Shown here: positions 1 to 10,119 of the stretch, piece by piece | Numbering within the stretch: the stretch's first letter is position 1 | Layout of the letters: the number at the start of each line of letters is the position of its first letter | DNA from: Sediminibacterium sp. | Lineage (GTDB): Bacteria > Bacteroidota > Bacteroidia > Chitinophagales > Chitinophagaceae | NCBI GenBank assembly: GCA_016786865.1 | Contig: JAEUVE010000021.1 | Coordinates: 1-64,000 of the forward strand | Direction: 5' to 3' | Length of the DNA: 64,000 bases | Position numbers and translations under genes: made by a program | Notes under the pieces: generated by a model | The model's database searches: none | What the model saw: only the letters and a program-made list of their open reading frames with translations | Told to the model about the DNA's origin: nothing

Positions 1-150
1 GATTGACCTTAGTGTGGTGACAGATTATCAAGTAAAACGTGTTGAACAATTATTAAATGATAGACCAGTTAGAAAATTTAATTACTTAACCCCTAATCAA
101 GTGCTACAACAAAAAATTGCACTTATTACTTGAACTTAGATTGCGTGATT
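1..150 (+). mobile_element. Right end of an IS30-family insertion sequence (cut by window edge)
   Basis: Only the last part of the element is in the window. It is recognised from the transposase C-terminus at 2-133. The terminal inverted repeat should lie in or just past the transposase stop, around 120-150, but the partner repeat is outside the window, so the exact boundary and target duplication cannot be read. The right limit given here is an estimate. Confidence 0.6.
2..133 (+). CDS. IS30-family transposase, C-terminal fragment
   Basis: The frame is open from the window edge to a TGA at 131-133 and encodes 43 residues. The end contains LLNDRPVRKFNYLTPNQVL, which matches the C-terminal end of the DDE domain of IS30-family transposases (the usual pattern is LNxRPRKxLxYxTPxEVL). 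The family moves DNA by a copy-out-paste-in route using a DDE nuclease; the catalytic residues would be upstream, outside the window. The fragment is incomplete at its 5' end only because of the window edge. Its stop codon overlaps the first possible start codon (TTG at 130) of the next gene, so the element sits directly against that gene. Family assignment is fairly secure; whether the element is active cannot be judged. Confidence 0.75.
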   Translation: MDLSVVTDYQVKRVEQLLNDRPVRKFNYLTPNQVLQQKIALIT

Positions 151-1623
151 TTTAGCTTTTTTTTATTTAATGTTGCAAGAGCACAGCCTATATCGCCCTC
201 GCAGAATGATGAATATTGCCCCGGTACAGAATATACGTTTACTGTTACAATAGCTAAACCATATTTAAATATGATTGGTGAAGGGGGGTGTTATGTTACA
301 CAATTGCCTACATCACCAGTTGGTAACACCTTTACTTTTAAAGGTAAATTTGCGGATTTGAATCAAAAGCAAACATTTAGAATTGATCATCCAGATAATT
401 CATCCACCAGGTTAGATTTCAAAAAAATCAAATCGATATTTTACGGAACAACTTGCACTCCGATCCAGCCAAATCAGAGCGTAATAAACGCACCTCGTTG
501 TCAAATAGTAAACATTCCCATCAGCTTCAATAATGTTCAATGGAGTACCGCATTTGAAAGTCCATCATTTTGCTTTGGCTCAATAACAACATACGAGTAT
601 CTCTTACCGAATGGATGGTCAATAGGAGCAAATGTTTCAAACGGCAGCAACTGGATTCCAGGTGGAAATAGTGTAACAATTACCTCTGATTTATCTAATG
701 GTGTAAATGGGAGCGTCTCAATTAGGCCAGTTAATAGTTGTAGCGCAGGGTTGGTTAATGGGCAATCCCAAACAATACAAATTCCGATTTCAAGACCATC
801 TCCATTCCTTTATATTACCGGAGGTACGGATAATTTATGTAATAGCAGTGCTAATTATACAGTTAATGGTATGCCGGCTGGATCTACTGTTTCATGGTCG
901 GTACAGGGCAGTACTTCTTCTGCAAATATAACAGCAGGCGCTACTTCTCCAACTGTAACCGTAACGCCAACTTCTACTCAAGGTAATATCACTTTAGTCG
1001 CAACAGTCACTCATTGCACATTTACTTACACCACATTCAAAAACATAAGAGTAGGTACTTATTCAGCGGCTGATTATAACATTACTCAATATCCATCTAC
1101 GGTTTGTTTAAACCAAACTGTTCAATTTGGATTTCCGTGGTACTATTTTTCTCCAGCTTCAAGTACGACATATACATGGATGTGGAGTAGTGATTTGATA
1201 TATGTATCCGGGCAAGGCACAAGCGTAATAACGCTTAAAGCTCCATCCAGCCCTCCTATTAGCGGAACGCCTTGGGTGATTGGTCGTGCAGATAATGCTT
1301 GTGGGTCAGGGCCTATGTCTCAAGCTAAGTATTTAGTATATCAAACTGATTGCTGGAGTCAGTTTAGTATTTCGCCTAATCCTACATCTGATATTATAAA
1401 AATTCAACCAAGCAATAATCTACCTCTTGCGAGCAAATCGATGTTGGAGATTCAGAAAGTGGAATTGGTTGATAAAACAGGTAGTGTCAGGTATAATAAA
1501 AGTTTAGGTAAGGGGTTGCATAGTGCAAACATCTCTGTGGGCCATTTGCCAAGCGATATTTATACATTAAGGATATTTGATGGAAAAGGATGGCATTCGC
1601 ATAAGGTGATTATTAAACATTAA
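130..1623 (+). CDS. Secreted Cys/Ser/Thr-rich protein with type IX secretion C-terminal sorting domain, possibly 5'-truncated by IS30
   Basis: A roughly 490-residue exported protein. The last 85 or so residues, beginning at FSISPNPTSD and ending in KVIIKH, are a type A sorting domain (Por secretion tail): an SPNP motif, a beta-sandwich with VELVDKTG, and an LPSDIYTLRI strand. This tail directs passage through the type IX system and attachment or release at the surface. The middle is rich in Ser, Thr, Asn and Gly, with paired cysteines and PKD-like beta modules. The N-terminus has a hydrophobic core and an ARA-Q cleavage site but no basic n-region, and no ATG exists: the first usable codon is TTG at 130, inside the transposase gene. 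I infer that the IS30 insertion replaced the promoter and first codons. The gene is visibly more AT-rich than its right-hand neighbours. Function beyond secretion is unknown. Confidence 0.7.
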   Translation: MNLDCVIFSFFLFNVARAQPISPSQNDEYCPGTEYTFTVTIAKPYLNMIGEGGCYVTQLPTSPVGNTFTFKGKFADLNQKQTFRIDHPDNSSTRLDFKKIKSIFYGTTCTPIQPNQSVINAPRCQIVNIPISFNNVQWSTAFESPSFCFGSITTYEYLLPNGWSIGANVSNGSNWIPGGNSVTITSDLSNGVNGSVSIRPVNSCSAGLVNGQSQTIQIPISRPSPFLYITGGTDNLCNSSANYTVNGMPAGSTVSWSVQGSTSSANITAGATSPTVTVTPTSTQGNITLVATVTHCTFTYTTFKNIRVGTYSAADYNITQYPSTVCLNQTVQFGFPWYYFSPASSTTYTWMWSSDLIYVSGQGTSVITLKAPSSPPISGTPWVIGRADNACGSGPMSQAKYLVYQTDCWSQFSISPNPTSDIIKIQPSNNLPLASKSMLEIQKVELVDKTGSVRYNKSLGKGLHSANISVGHLPSDIYTLRIFDGKGWHSHKVIIKH

Positions 1624-1677
1624 GGTATTCTGGTATTCAGAAAGTAGTTTCCTAAAGCCATTGTATTTTTTCTTTAA

Positions 1678-1685
1678 TACATTTG
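1678..1685 (+). promoter_or_regulatory. -7 promoter box TACATTTG for the ABC exporter
   Basis: TACATTTG fits the Bacteroidota TAnnTTTG element and ends 9 bases before the ATG at 1695. No TTG lies at the ideal 19-base spacing upstream, so only the -7 half is supported. Confidence 0.4.
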
Positions 1686-1694
1686 TTGCATACT

Positions 1695-3512
1695 ATGAGT
1701 GCAACGGCTAAAAAGAAAATTTTTGATTTCAGTCTCCTCCGGAGAGTTTTCATTTTTGTAAGGCCCTATCGGTCTTACTTCTACCTCAGCCTGTTGCTGG
1801 CCATCCTGATGGCGGTTGCGGCTCCGGTCAGGCCGTACCTCATTCAGCTTACGGTCAACACCGCTATAGGTAAGGTGATTGCCCTGCCCGACTGGGTGAG
1901 CTTTGTGGTGCTGGGCGTTGACCTGGCCGATGTTTCCCGCTTTATCATTGCCATCACCCTGTTTCAACTGGTATTCCTGCTGCTGGAAACCATCATCCGG
2001 TTCCTGTTTTCTTTCATCACCGCCTGGATGGGTCAGCATGTGGTAAAAGACCTTCGGGTAGCAGTGTATAAAAAAGTACTGGGCCTGAATCTTCGCCAGT
2101 TCGACCAAACGCCCATAGGTACGCTCACCACCAGAACCATTAATGATATTGAAAGTATTAACGATATTTTCTCCGACGGACTTATTCCCATTGTGGCCGA
2201 CCTGCTGACCATTTTTATTACTCTGGGTACCATGTTCTGGATGGACTGGAGGCTTACCCTGATCAGCCTGGTCCCGTTCCCGCTGATGCTGATCGCTACC
2301 TATTATTTTAAAGAAAGCGTGAACAAAAGCTTTATTCAGGTACGGAATGCCGTGGCTGCACTCAACGCTTTTGTGCAGGAGCACATCACCGGAATGCAGG
2401 TGGTGCAGGCTTTTGCCGCTGAAGACAAGGAATATGCGGCGTTTAAAAAAATCAATCAAAAGCACCGGGATTCCAATATCAAGGCCATTTTTGCCTATTC
2501 GGTATTTTTCCCGGTTGTGGAAGTCGTACTGGCCGTAAGCATGGGGCTGCTGGTGTGGTGGATTGCCGATCGTTCTCTCGATGCGGGGCTGCTGGTAGCT
2601 TTTATCTTATACCTTAACCAGATCTTCCGTCCCCTGCGGGTGGTGGCCGATAAATTCAATGTGCTGCAGATGGGCATGATTGCCGCCGAAAGGGTGTTTA
2701 AGGTATTGGACAATACCGATGAACTTCCTCCGGTAAAAGAAGGCGCCTATGCGCCGGAACAGATCCGGGGCGATATCAGCTTTAAGCAGGTCTCTTTTGC
2801 CTATGTAGGGGATAATTATGTACTTAAAAACATCAGTTTCCAGGTGAAAGCGGGTGAAACCGTTGCCCTGGTAGGGCATACCGGTAGCGGTAAAACCTCC
2901 ATTATCAGCCTGCTGAACCGGTTGTACCAGATCCAGGAGGGTACAATTGCCGTGGATGGTGTTTCTATTGAGGAATATGATACCGACCGCCTCCGGAAGG
3001 GAATTGGGGTGGTTTTGCAGGATGTATTCCTGTTTTCGGGGTCTGTAATGGATAATATTACCCTCCGCAACCCGGAAATTACCCGGGAACAGGTAGAAGA
3101 GGCCGCCAAAATGATCGGAGTGCATGATTTTCTGATGCAGTTGCCGGGCGGATACGATTATAATGTAATGGAAAGGGGGAGTACCCTTAGTCTGGGCCAG
3201 CGGCAGTTGCTGTCTTTTATCCGCGCCCTGCTGTACAATCCGGCTATCCTGATCCTGGATGAAGCTACTTCTTCCATTGATACGGAGAGCGAAATGCTGA
3301 TAGAAAAAGCCATTGATACCCTGATTTCGGGTAGAACATCCATCGTGATTGCCCATAGGCTGAGCACCATCCGGAAAGCCGATAAAATCATTGTTTTGGA
3401 CAAGGGCGAAATCCGGGAAATCGGGTCTCACCAGGAACTGCTTCAACTGGGTGGATTTTATGCCAAATTGCACGAAATGCAGTTTGAGAAAAAGAAACCC
3501 ATTTTACAGTAA
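1695..3512 (+). CDS. ABC exporter, fused permease and ATPase (MsbA/MDR type)
   Basis: A 605-residue half-transporter expected to work as a homodimer in the inner membrane, exporting lipids, drugs or peptides. Residues 1 to about 330 form the six-helix type 1 exporter domain. The ATPase follows, with Walker A GHTGSGKTS near residue 395, signature LSLGQRQ near 500, Walker B ILILDEA near 520 and a switch histidine in IVIAHRLST. The ATG at 1695 was preferred to TTG codons at 1683 and 1686 because it gives the family-typical start MSATAKKK and follows a -7 box. The ATP synthase operon starts 40 bases downstream but has its own -7 box. The protein resembles Bacteroidota transporters annotated as MsbA; the lipid A cluster is far away, so a lipid A flippase role is possible but not shown. 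Confidence 0.9.
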   Translation: MSATAKKKIFDFSLLRRVFIFVRPYRSYFYLSLLLAILMAVAAPVRPYLIQLTVNTAIGKVIALPDWVSFVVLGVDLADVSRFIIAITLFQLVFLLLETIIRFLFSFITAWMGQHVVKDLRVAVYKKVLGLNLRQFDQTPIGTLTTRTINDIESINDIFSDGLIPIVADLLTIFITLGTMFWMDWRLTLISLVPFPLMLIATYYFKESVNKSFIQVRNAVAALNAFVQEHITGMQVVQAFAAEDKEYAAFKKINQKHRDSNIKAIFAYSVFFPVVEVVLAVSMGLLVWWIADRSLDAGLLVAFILYLNQIFRPLRVVADKFNVLQMGMIAAERVFKVLDNTDELPPVKEGAYAPEQIRGDISFKQVSFAYVGDNYVLKNISFQVKAGETVALVGHTGSGKTSIISLLNRLYQIQEGTIAVDGVSIEEYDTDRLRKGIGVVLQDVFLFSGSVMDNITLRNPEITREQVEEAAKMIGVHDFLMQLPGGYDYNVMERGSTLSLGQRQLLSFIRALLYNPAILILDEATSSIDTESEMLIEKAIDTLISGRTSIVIAHRLSTIRKADKIIVLDKGEIREIGSHQELLQLGGFYAKLHEMQFEKKKPILQ

Positions 3513-3530
3513 ATTTCAGCACTGTACCCT

Positions 3531-3538
3531 TATCTTTG
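3531..3538 (+). promoter_or_regulatory. -7 promoter box TATCTTTG for the ATP synthase operon
   Basis: A perfect TAnnTTTG box in the 40-base gap between the ABC exporter and atpB, ending 14 bases before the atpB ATG at 3553. The -33 element is not clear. It suggests the atp genes have a promoter separate from the upstream exporter. Confidence 0.5.
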
Positions 3539-3552
3539 CCGCAAATTTCGAG

Positions 3553-4928
<1,376 letters not shown>

Positions 4929-5013
4929 TAGCACAAAATCATTACTGCACTGCGCGCACAGGGCAAACGGTGCAGTAATCTTTATCAACTTTACTTCGAA
5001 CTAAATATATTTT

Positions 5014-5508
5014 ATGGAACTGTTATTACCCGGGTTAGGATTGTTGTTCTGGACTTTGATCGCATTCCTGGTTGTATTCTTTCTGCTGAAAGCATTTGCC
5101 TGGAAGCCGATCCTCGCTTCTCTGAAAGAAAGAGAAACCGGCATTGCTGATGCAATTGCTTCTGCAGACAAAGTAAAGTCTGAAATGGCCGCATTGAAGA
5201 ATGAGAATGAGGCATTGATGACCAAGGCCCGTGAAGAAAGAGCCGTAATGATCAAGGAAGCCAAAGAAACAGCCGACAAGATGATTGCCGATGCCAAGGA
5301 CAAAGCAAAGTCTGAATACGACCGCATTGTTGCTGATGCTCAAACCGCCATTCTTCAGCAGAAGAATGCTGCACTGACCGATGTGAAAAACCAGGTTGGT
5401 TCGTTGGTAATCGAAGTGGCTGAGAAAGTATTGAGCCGTGAATTATCCAACAAAGCAGACCAGGAAAACTACATCAAACAATTAACCGAAGGCGCTAAAT
5501 TGAATTAA
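5014..5508 (+). CDS. atpF: ATP synthase F0 subunit b
   Basis: The peripheral stalk subunit, 164 residues. One membrane helix (about residues 5-27, LLPGLGLLFWTLIAFLVVFFLL) is followed by a long charged coiled coil rich in Ala, Lys and Glu, which dimerises and holds the F1 head against rotation. The motif FAWKPI just after the helix is typical of bacterial b subunits. It lies 85 bases after atpE and only 3 bases before atpH. There is no second b-type gene, so the stalk is presumably a homodimer. Confidence 0.95.
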   Translation: MELLLPGLGLLFWTLIAFLVVFFLLKAFAWKPILASLKERETGIADAIASADKVKSEMAALKNENEALMTKAREERAVMIKEAKETADKMIADAKDKAKSEYDRIVADAQTAILQQKNAALTDVKNQVGSLVIEVAEKVLSRELSNKADQENYIKQLTEGAKLN

Positions 5509-5511
5509 TCC

Positions 5512-6075
5512 ATGCCGAATCCAAGATTAGCAGACAGATACGCCAAGAGCCTGATTGACCTTGCAACTGAAAAAGGCCAGTTAGATGCTGTGCGTGAAGA
5601 TATGCGCTATATTCAGGGAGTGTGCAATGCAAGCCGTGAATTCCTGAACATGCTCCGCAGTCCGGTGATTAAATCTGATCAGAAAGAAAAGATGGTGTCT
5701 GCCGTTACTGCCGGTAAAGTAAGTGAACTGACTATAGCTTTTAATAATTTATTGGTCAAAAAAGGACGCGAAGGTGATTTACCTGAAATAGCTTCCGCTT
5801 ATATTAACCAGTACAATGCGTTGAAGGGTATTCATAAAGTAAAGCTGACAACAGCAGTAGCTGTTTCAGATGAACTGAAGAAGTCTATCGAAGCAAAAGT
5901 GCAGGCAGCCAATGGGTTTGGTACAGTGGAACTGGAAACAGTTACGAAGGAAAGCCTGATTGGTGGGTTTGTACTGGAGTTCAACAACAAGCTGGTGGAT
6001 GCCAGTATTGCGCATGATCTCCGCGAAATCAAAAAGCAGTTTAGCACAAATATTTACGTACAGAGCATCAGATAA
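5512..6075 (+). CDS. atpH: ATP synthase F1 subunit delta
   Basis: The 187-residue delta subunit (OSCP equivalent), which joins the b stalk to the tops of the alpha subunits. The N-terminal helical bundle starts with RLADRYAKSLIDLA, the usual opening of the family. The C-terminal part has the conserved ESLIGGFVLEFNNKLVDASIAHDL stretch, in which the IGG motif and the D-S-x-x-x-x-L pattern are diagnostic. Length is normal. It starts 3 bases after atpF, so translation is likely coupled, and atpA follows after 30 bases. Confidence 0.95.
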   Translation: MPNPRLADRYAKSLIDLATEKGQLDAVREDMRYIQGVCNASREFLNMLRSPVIKSDQKEKMVSAVTAGKVSELTIAFNNLLVKKGREGDLPEIASAYINQYNALKGIHKVKLTTAVAVSDELKKSIEAKVQAANGFGTVELETVTKESLIGGFVLEFNNKLVDASIAHDLREIKKQFSTNIYVQSIR

Positions 6076-6105
6076 TTTTTACAAAAATTTTTTAAACAAT
6101 ACAAA

Positions 6106-7683
6106 ATGGTAGACATTAAACCAGATGAAATATCAGCGATACTGAGACAGCAGCTCAGTAATTTCAACGCTTCCGCAGAACTGGAGGAAGTAGGTACCGT
6201 ATTGCAGGTGGGTGATGGTATTGCCCGTGTGTACGGACTGAACGGCGTAAGAAGTGGTGAGCTGGTTACTTTCGAAAACGGTGTTAAAGCAATTGCCCTG
6301 AACCTTGAAGAAGACAATGTGGGTGTGGTATTGATGGGAGACAGCGGGTCTATTAAAGAAGGTGCCAAGGTGAAGAGAACCGGCCAGATCGCTTCAATCA
6401 AAGTGGGTGAAGGCGTTGTAGGACGTGTAATCAACACCCTGGGTGAACCGATCGATGGTAAAGGACCTATTACTGGTGAACTGTACGAAATGCCGCTGGA
6501 GCGTAAGGCACCCGGTGTAATTTATCGTGAGCCGGTAAAAGAACCCTTACAGACTGGTATCAAGGCGATCGATGCCATGATCCCTGTTGGTCGTGGTCAG
6601 CGTGAGCTGGTAATCGGCGACCGTCAGACCGGTAAAACCGCCATCTGTGTGGATACCATTATCAACCAGAAAGAATTTTACGATGCAGGAAAGCCTGTAT
6701 ATTGTATATATGTTGCAGTTGGTCAGAAAGCTTCTACTGTGGCTGGTGTAATGAAAACACTGGCAGACAACGGTGCTATGGCTTATACCACCATCGTTGC
6801 AGCTTCTGCATCTGATCCTGCTCCATTGCAGTTCTACGCACCGTTTGCTGGTGCTGCCATTGGAGAATTCTTCCGCGATACCGGTCGTCCTGCCCTGATC
6901 ATTTACGATGATCTGTCTAAGCAGGCAGTTGCTTATCGTGAAGTATCCCTCTTGCTGAGAAGACCTCCGGGCCGTGAAGCATATCCTGGAGACGTATTCT
7001 ATCTCCACAGTCGTTTGTTGGAAAGAGCGGCAAAAGTAATTGCCAACGATGAGGTTGCTAAGAACATGAACGATCTTCCTGATTCTATCAAGCACCTGGT
7101 AAAAGGTGGTGGTTCTCTGACTGCATTGCCAATTATCGAAACACAGGCGGGCGACGTATCTGCTTATATCCCAACCAACGTAATCTCCATTACCGATGGT
7201 CAGATCTTCCTGGAAGGTAACCTCTTCAACGCAGGTATCCGTCCGGCGATCAACGTAGGTATCTCTGTAAGCCGTGTGGGTGGTAATGCTCAGATCAAAT
7301 CCATGAAGAAAGTAGCCGGTACCCTGAAACTTGATCAGGCCCTGTACCGTGAGCTCGAAGCCTTCTCTAAATTTGGTGGAGACCTCGATGCTGCAACCAA
7401 GTCTGTAATTGACAAAGGTGCAAGAAATGTGGAAATCCTGAAGCAGGCTCAATACACTCCATTTACCGTAGAAAAGCAGGTTGCGATCATCTACCTTGGT
7501 ACACAGGGGCTGCTGCGCGATGTTGCTGTTAGAAAGGTGAAGGATTTTGAAGCACACTTCCTCACAGAAATGGAAAACAAATTACCAGATGTACTGGCCG
7601 AGTTCAAAAAAGGCAATCTTCCTGAAGATGGCCTGAAGAAGATGACCGATCTGGCTGCCGGCCTGATTCCTCAGTACAAATAA
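6106..7683 (+). CDS. atpA: ATP synthase F1 subunit alpha
   Basis: The 525-residue alpha subunit; three copies alternate with beta in the F1 head and bind regulatory nucleotide. Beta-barrel N-domain, then P-loop GDRQTGKTA near residues 170-178, the [11 protein letters not shown] region and the catalytic arginine finger in [11 protein letters not shown]. The C-terminal helical domain ends in GLIPQYK. It is the last gene of the local atp cluster: a strong terminator follows within 25 bases, and atpG, atpD and atpC are not in this window. Bacteroidota often keep atpDC elsewhere, but atpG more commonly follows atpA. Confidence 0.97.
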   Translation: MVDIKPDEISAILRQQLSNFNASAELEEVGTVLQVGDGIARVYGLNGVRSGELVTFENGVKAIALNLEEDNVGVVLMGDSGSIKEGAKVKRTGQIASIKVGEGVVGRVINTLGEPIDGKGPITGELYEMPLERKAPGVIYREPVKEPLQTGIKAIDAMIPVGRGQRELVIGDRQTGKTAICVDTIINQKEFYDAGKPVYCIYVAVGQKASTVAGVMKTLADNGAMAYTTIVAASASDPAPLQFYAPFAGAAIGEFFRDTGRPALIIYDDLSKQAVAYREVSLLLRRPPGREAYPGDVFYLHSRLLERAAKVIANDEVAKNMNDLPDSIKHLVKGGGSLTALPIIETQAGDVSAYIPTNVISITDGQIFLEGNLFNAGIRPAINVGISVSRVGGNAQIKSMKKVAGTLKLDQALYRELEAFSKFGGDLDAATKSVIDKGARNVEILKQAQYTPFTVEKQVAIIYLGTQGLLRDVAVRKVKDFEAHFLTEMENKLPDVLAEFKKGNLPEDGLKKMTDLAAGLIPQYK

Positions 7684-7706
7684 GCACATACTATTCCTGA
7701 TATTCA

Positions 7707-7738
7707 ATCCCGTTCGGTTCTGCCGGACGGGATTTTTT
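7707..7738 (+). terminator. Rho-independent terminator of the atp operon
   Basis: An 11-bp stem (7707-7717 pairs with 7723-7733, one G-U pair) with loop TTCTG, rich in GC and followed by TTTTTT. It closes the atpB-E-F-H-A transcript. Confidence 0.9.
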
Positions 7739-7827
7739 AATGCTGGCATTCAAAACGTTGCAAAGACGGCGAGTATTAAAAACAAATTAAATTCATTTAA
7801 TAATATAGTTTATAACATAAACTAGTC

Positions 7828-7835
7828 TATGTTTG
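7828..7835 (+). promoter_or_regulatory. -7 promoter box TATGTTTG for the TonB-dependent receptor gene
   Basis: A TAnnTTTG match in an AT-rich gap, ending 18 bases before the ATG at 7854. No clear -33 TTG at standard spacing. Confidence 0.4.
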
Positions 7836-7853
7836 TCGTCTCAAATTGATCCG

Positions 7854-10094
7854 ATGAAACTGGCTATTATTATTGTTTTGACGTTTTTATGCTCCTATTG
7901 CCTTACTGCGCAGGTATTGGTGACCGGTTCGGTTCGCGACAACAAGGGCAGGATACTGGCTGGTGCATCTGTTACACTCAAGGGTACATATGATGGAGGC
8001 AACGCCGATTCTACCGGAAGATTCAGCTTCAAGACAGTGGAGAAAGGTAGTTTTATGCTGGTGGCGGCCAACATGGGTTACAATACGGTTGAGATTCCGG
8101 TTCTGCTGTCTGGTGAGCCAGTTCAGGTAAATTTTTCGCTGAAGGAAGCATTCGATGAACTGAAGGCTGTAGTGATTACCGCCGGCTCTTTTGTTGCCAG
8201 TGATAAGAGAAAAGGAACGGTGTTGAAACCGCTGGATATTGCCACCACTGCCGGAGCCGTTGCCGATATTGCTGCTACGCTTCAAACCCTTCCGGGTGCA
8301 CAGCGGGTGGGGGAGCAGGATGGATTGTTCATTCGGGGTGGAAGTGCCGAGGAAGCCAAAATTATGATTGATGGGGCAGTAGTAAATAATTTCTTTTACA
8401 GCGCTGTTCCGGGTATTGCACAAAGAGGTCGTTTCTCTCCTTTTCTGTTCAGTGGTACCGTGTTTAGTACGGGTGGCTATTCAGCTGTTTATGGCCAGGC
8501 GCTGAGCAGTGTATTGAGCCTGGAAAGTGTTGATATACCTGAACGAAGCGAAGTGCAGATTGGTCTGTCGCCCATTTTTGGAAGCGCGGGTTTTCAGGAG
8601 GTTACTAAAAACAAAAAATCCAGCTATGGGTTCAGTTACAACTGGATTAATCTCAGTCTGTACCAAAAGCTGGTTCCCCAGGCGCCGGATTATTTCAAAG
8701 CGCCGGATTTACACACGGTCGATGCCAACTTTCGTTTTAAAACAAAGGGCAATGGCATGATTAAAATGTATGCGTACTTCAACACAGCTGATTTAGGTAT
8801 CCGAAATCCTTCGCTCGACAGCATTGGATTGAAGAATGCTTTCAGCCTGAATAATAAAAACTTTTTTACCAATATCAGCTTCCGTCAATCACTGGGAAAT
8901 GGCTGGAAACTCAATACCGTGGCCAGTATCAGCTACAACAAGGATCAGATAAGGAACGAGGTGCAAAATGCAGATAATCAAACAACCCCGGTTACCCATA
9001 TTCCGGAAATAGACTACAATCATTACCGGCTGAACAACCACCAGTGGATGATACAGGCTCGTGCTGTTGCGGATAAACGCTTTGGTGCAATCAATACATT
9101 GCGTTTTGGCACAGAAATCTGGAACAACGCCGACAGCTTCCGCTACAGCAACCAGGATGGTATATTCCCTTCCGCCGTTCTTGATTTTTATACTGCCGGC
9201 TTTGCGGAAATGGATCTTTACATTACCAACGACCTGGCTTTTCGTCCGGGACTGAGGGCGGAACACAGCGGATTGCTGAATAAATGGAACCTGGCTCCCC
9301 GTGCAGCTTTGTCTTACAAGCTGGGGCCCAACAACCAGCTGACTGCCGATTATGGTATATTCCGGCAAACACCCGACAGAAGGTTCCTGATGAACAATAC
9401 CAATTTCGATTTTCTCAGGGCCGATCACTATATACTTACCTATCAGCATATTTCTCCCGGTTATACTTTCCGGATCCAGGCTTTCTATAAAGACTACCGG
9501 AGTTTACTTAAAACCGATGATGCCCTTCGCAATGCAACAGGAACTAATGGAAGCGGATATGCGCAGGGATTAGAGTTTTTCTGGAGAGATAAAAAAACAT
9601 TCAAAGGCTTCGACTACTGGATATCTTATTCCTACCTCGATACCAAACGCAATTACAACAATTATCCAATGTCTGCTATGCCAACTTTTGCGGCAACACA
9701 CAGCGGGAGCGTAGTACTTAAAAAATTCTGGGTGAAGCAAATGTTTGGCATGAACTGGAGCTGGAACTGGAGTACCGGAAGACCTTACTACAATCCCAAT
9801 TTGCCGGCATCTGAATTTTTGAGCAACAGAACCATCGCATACAGCAGCAATAATTTCAGCCTGAACTGGCTTCCTAAAATAGGCAAAGCCAATTCGGTGG
9901 TAGTGGTGGGTATCAATAATGTATTCAACGAACTGCAGATTTTCGGATATAATTACAGCAGCCGGGTAAAAGATGGAAACGGGAAACTGATCAGCGCTGC
10001 TGTGGTTCCCCCGGCACCGCGTACGTTCTTTTTGGGTTTATTCCTAAGCTGGGGAGTAGACAGAACACAACAACAGATAAATTCCAATTTATAA
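7854..10094 (+). CDS. TonB-dependent outer-membrane receptor with carboxypeptidase-like regulatory domain
   Basis: A 746-residue outer-membrane transporter driven by TonB. It has a signal peptide (KLAIIIVLTFLCSYCLTAQ), then a CarboxypepD_reg-like beta domain (about residues 24-105, GSVRDNKGRILAGASVTLKG), a plug domain with LPGAQRVGEQDGLFIRGGSAEEAKIMIDG, and a 22-strand barrel ending in RTFFLGLFLSWG and a short hydrophilic tail. It is smaller than SusC proteins (about 1000) and has no SusD partner, so it fits the class of receptors for metals, siderophores or small cofactors. The ATG at 7854 was chosen over TTG at 7833 because it begins the signal peptide. The next gene, 25 bases downstream, encodes a periplasmic repeat protein likely made from the same mRNA. 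Substrate unknown. Confidence 0.88.
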   Translation: MKLAIIIVLTFLCSYCLTAQVLVTGSVRDNKGRILAGASVTLKGTYDGGNADSTGRFSFKTVEKGSFMLVAANMGYNTVEIPVLLSGEPVQVNFSLKEAFDELKAVVITAGSFVASDKRKGTVLKPLDIATTAGAVADIAATLQTLPGAQRVGEQDGLFIRGGSAEEAKIMIDGAVVNNFFYSAVPGIAQRGRFSPFLFSGTVFSTGGYSAVYGQALSSVLSLESVDIPERSEVQIGLSPIFGSAGFQEVTKNKKSSYGFSYNWINLSLYQKLVPQAPDYFKAPDLHTVDANFRFKTKGNGMIKMYAYFNTADLGIRNPSLDSIGLKNAFSLNNKNFFTNISFRQSLGNGWKLNTVASISYNKDQIRNEVQNADNQTTPVTHIPEIDYNHYRLNNHQWMIQARAVADKRFGAINTLRFGTEIWNNADSFRYSNQDGIFPSAVLDFYTAGFAEMDLYITNDLAFRPGLRAEHSGLLNKWNLAPRAALSYKLGPNNQLTADYGIFRQTPDRRFLMNNTNFDFLRADHYILTYQHISPGYTFRIQAFYKDYRSLLKTDDALRNATGTNGSGYAQGLEFFWRDKKTFKGFDYWISYSYLDTKRNYNNYPMSAMPTFAATHSGSVVLKKFWVKQMFGMNWSWNWSTGRPYYNPNLPASEFLSNRTIAYSSNNFSLNWLPKIGKANSVVVVGINNVFNELQIFGYNYSSRVKDGNGKLISAAVVPPAPRTFFLGLFLSWGVDRTQQQINSNL

Positions 10095-10119
10095 TCATTC
10101 AAAACCACCATCAATCATT

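Noticed and set aside
1674..2465. 263-codon minus-strand frame opposite the ABC exporter
   Set aside because: The exporter frame is clearly real; the antisense translation is low-complexity His/Gln-rich and unrecognisable.
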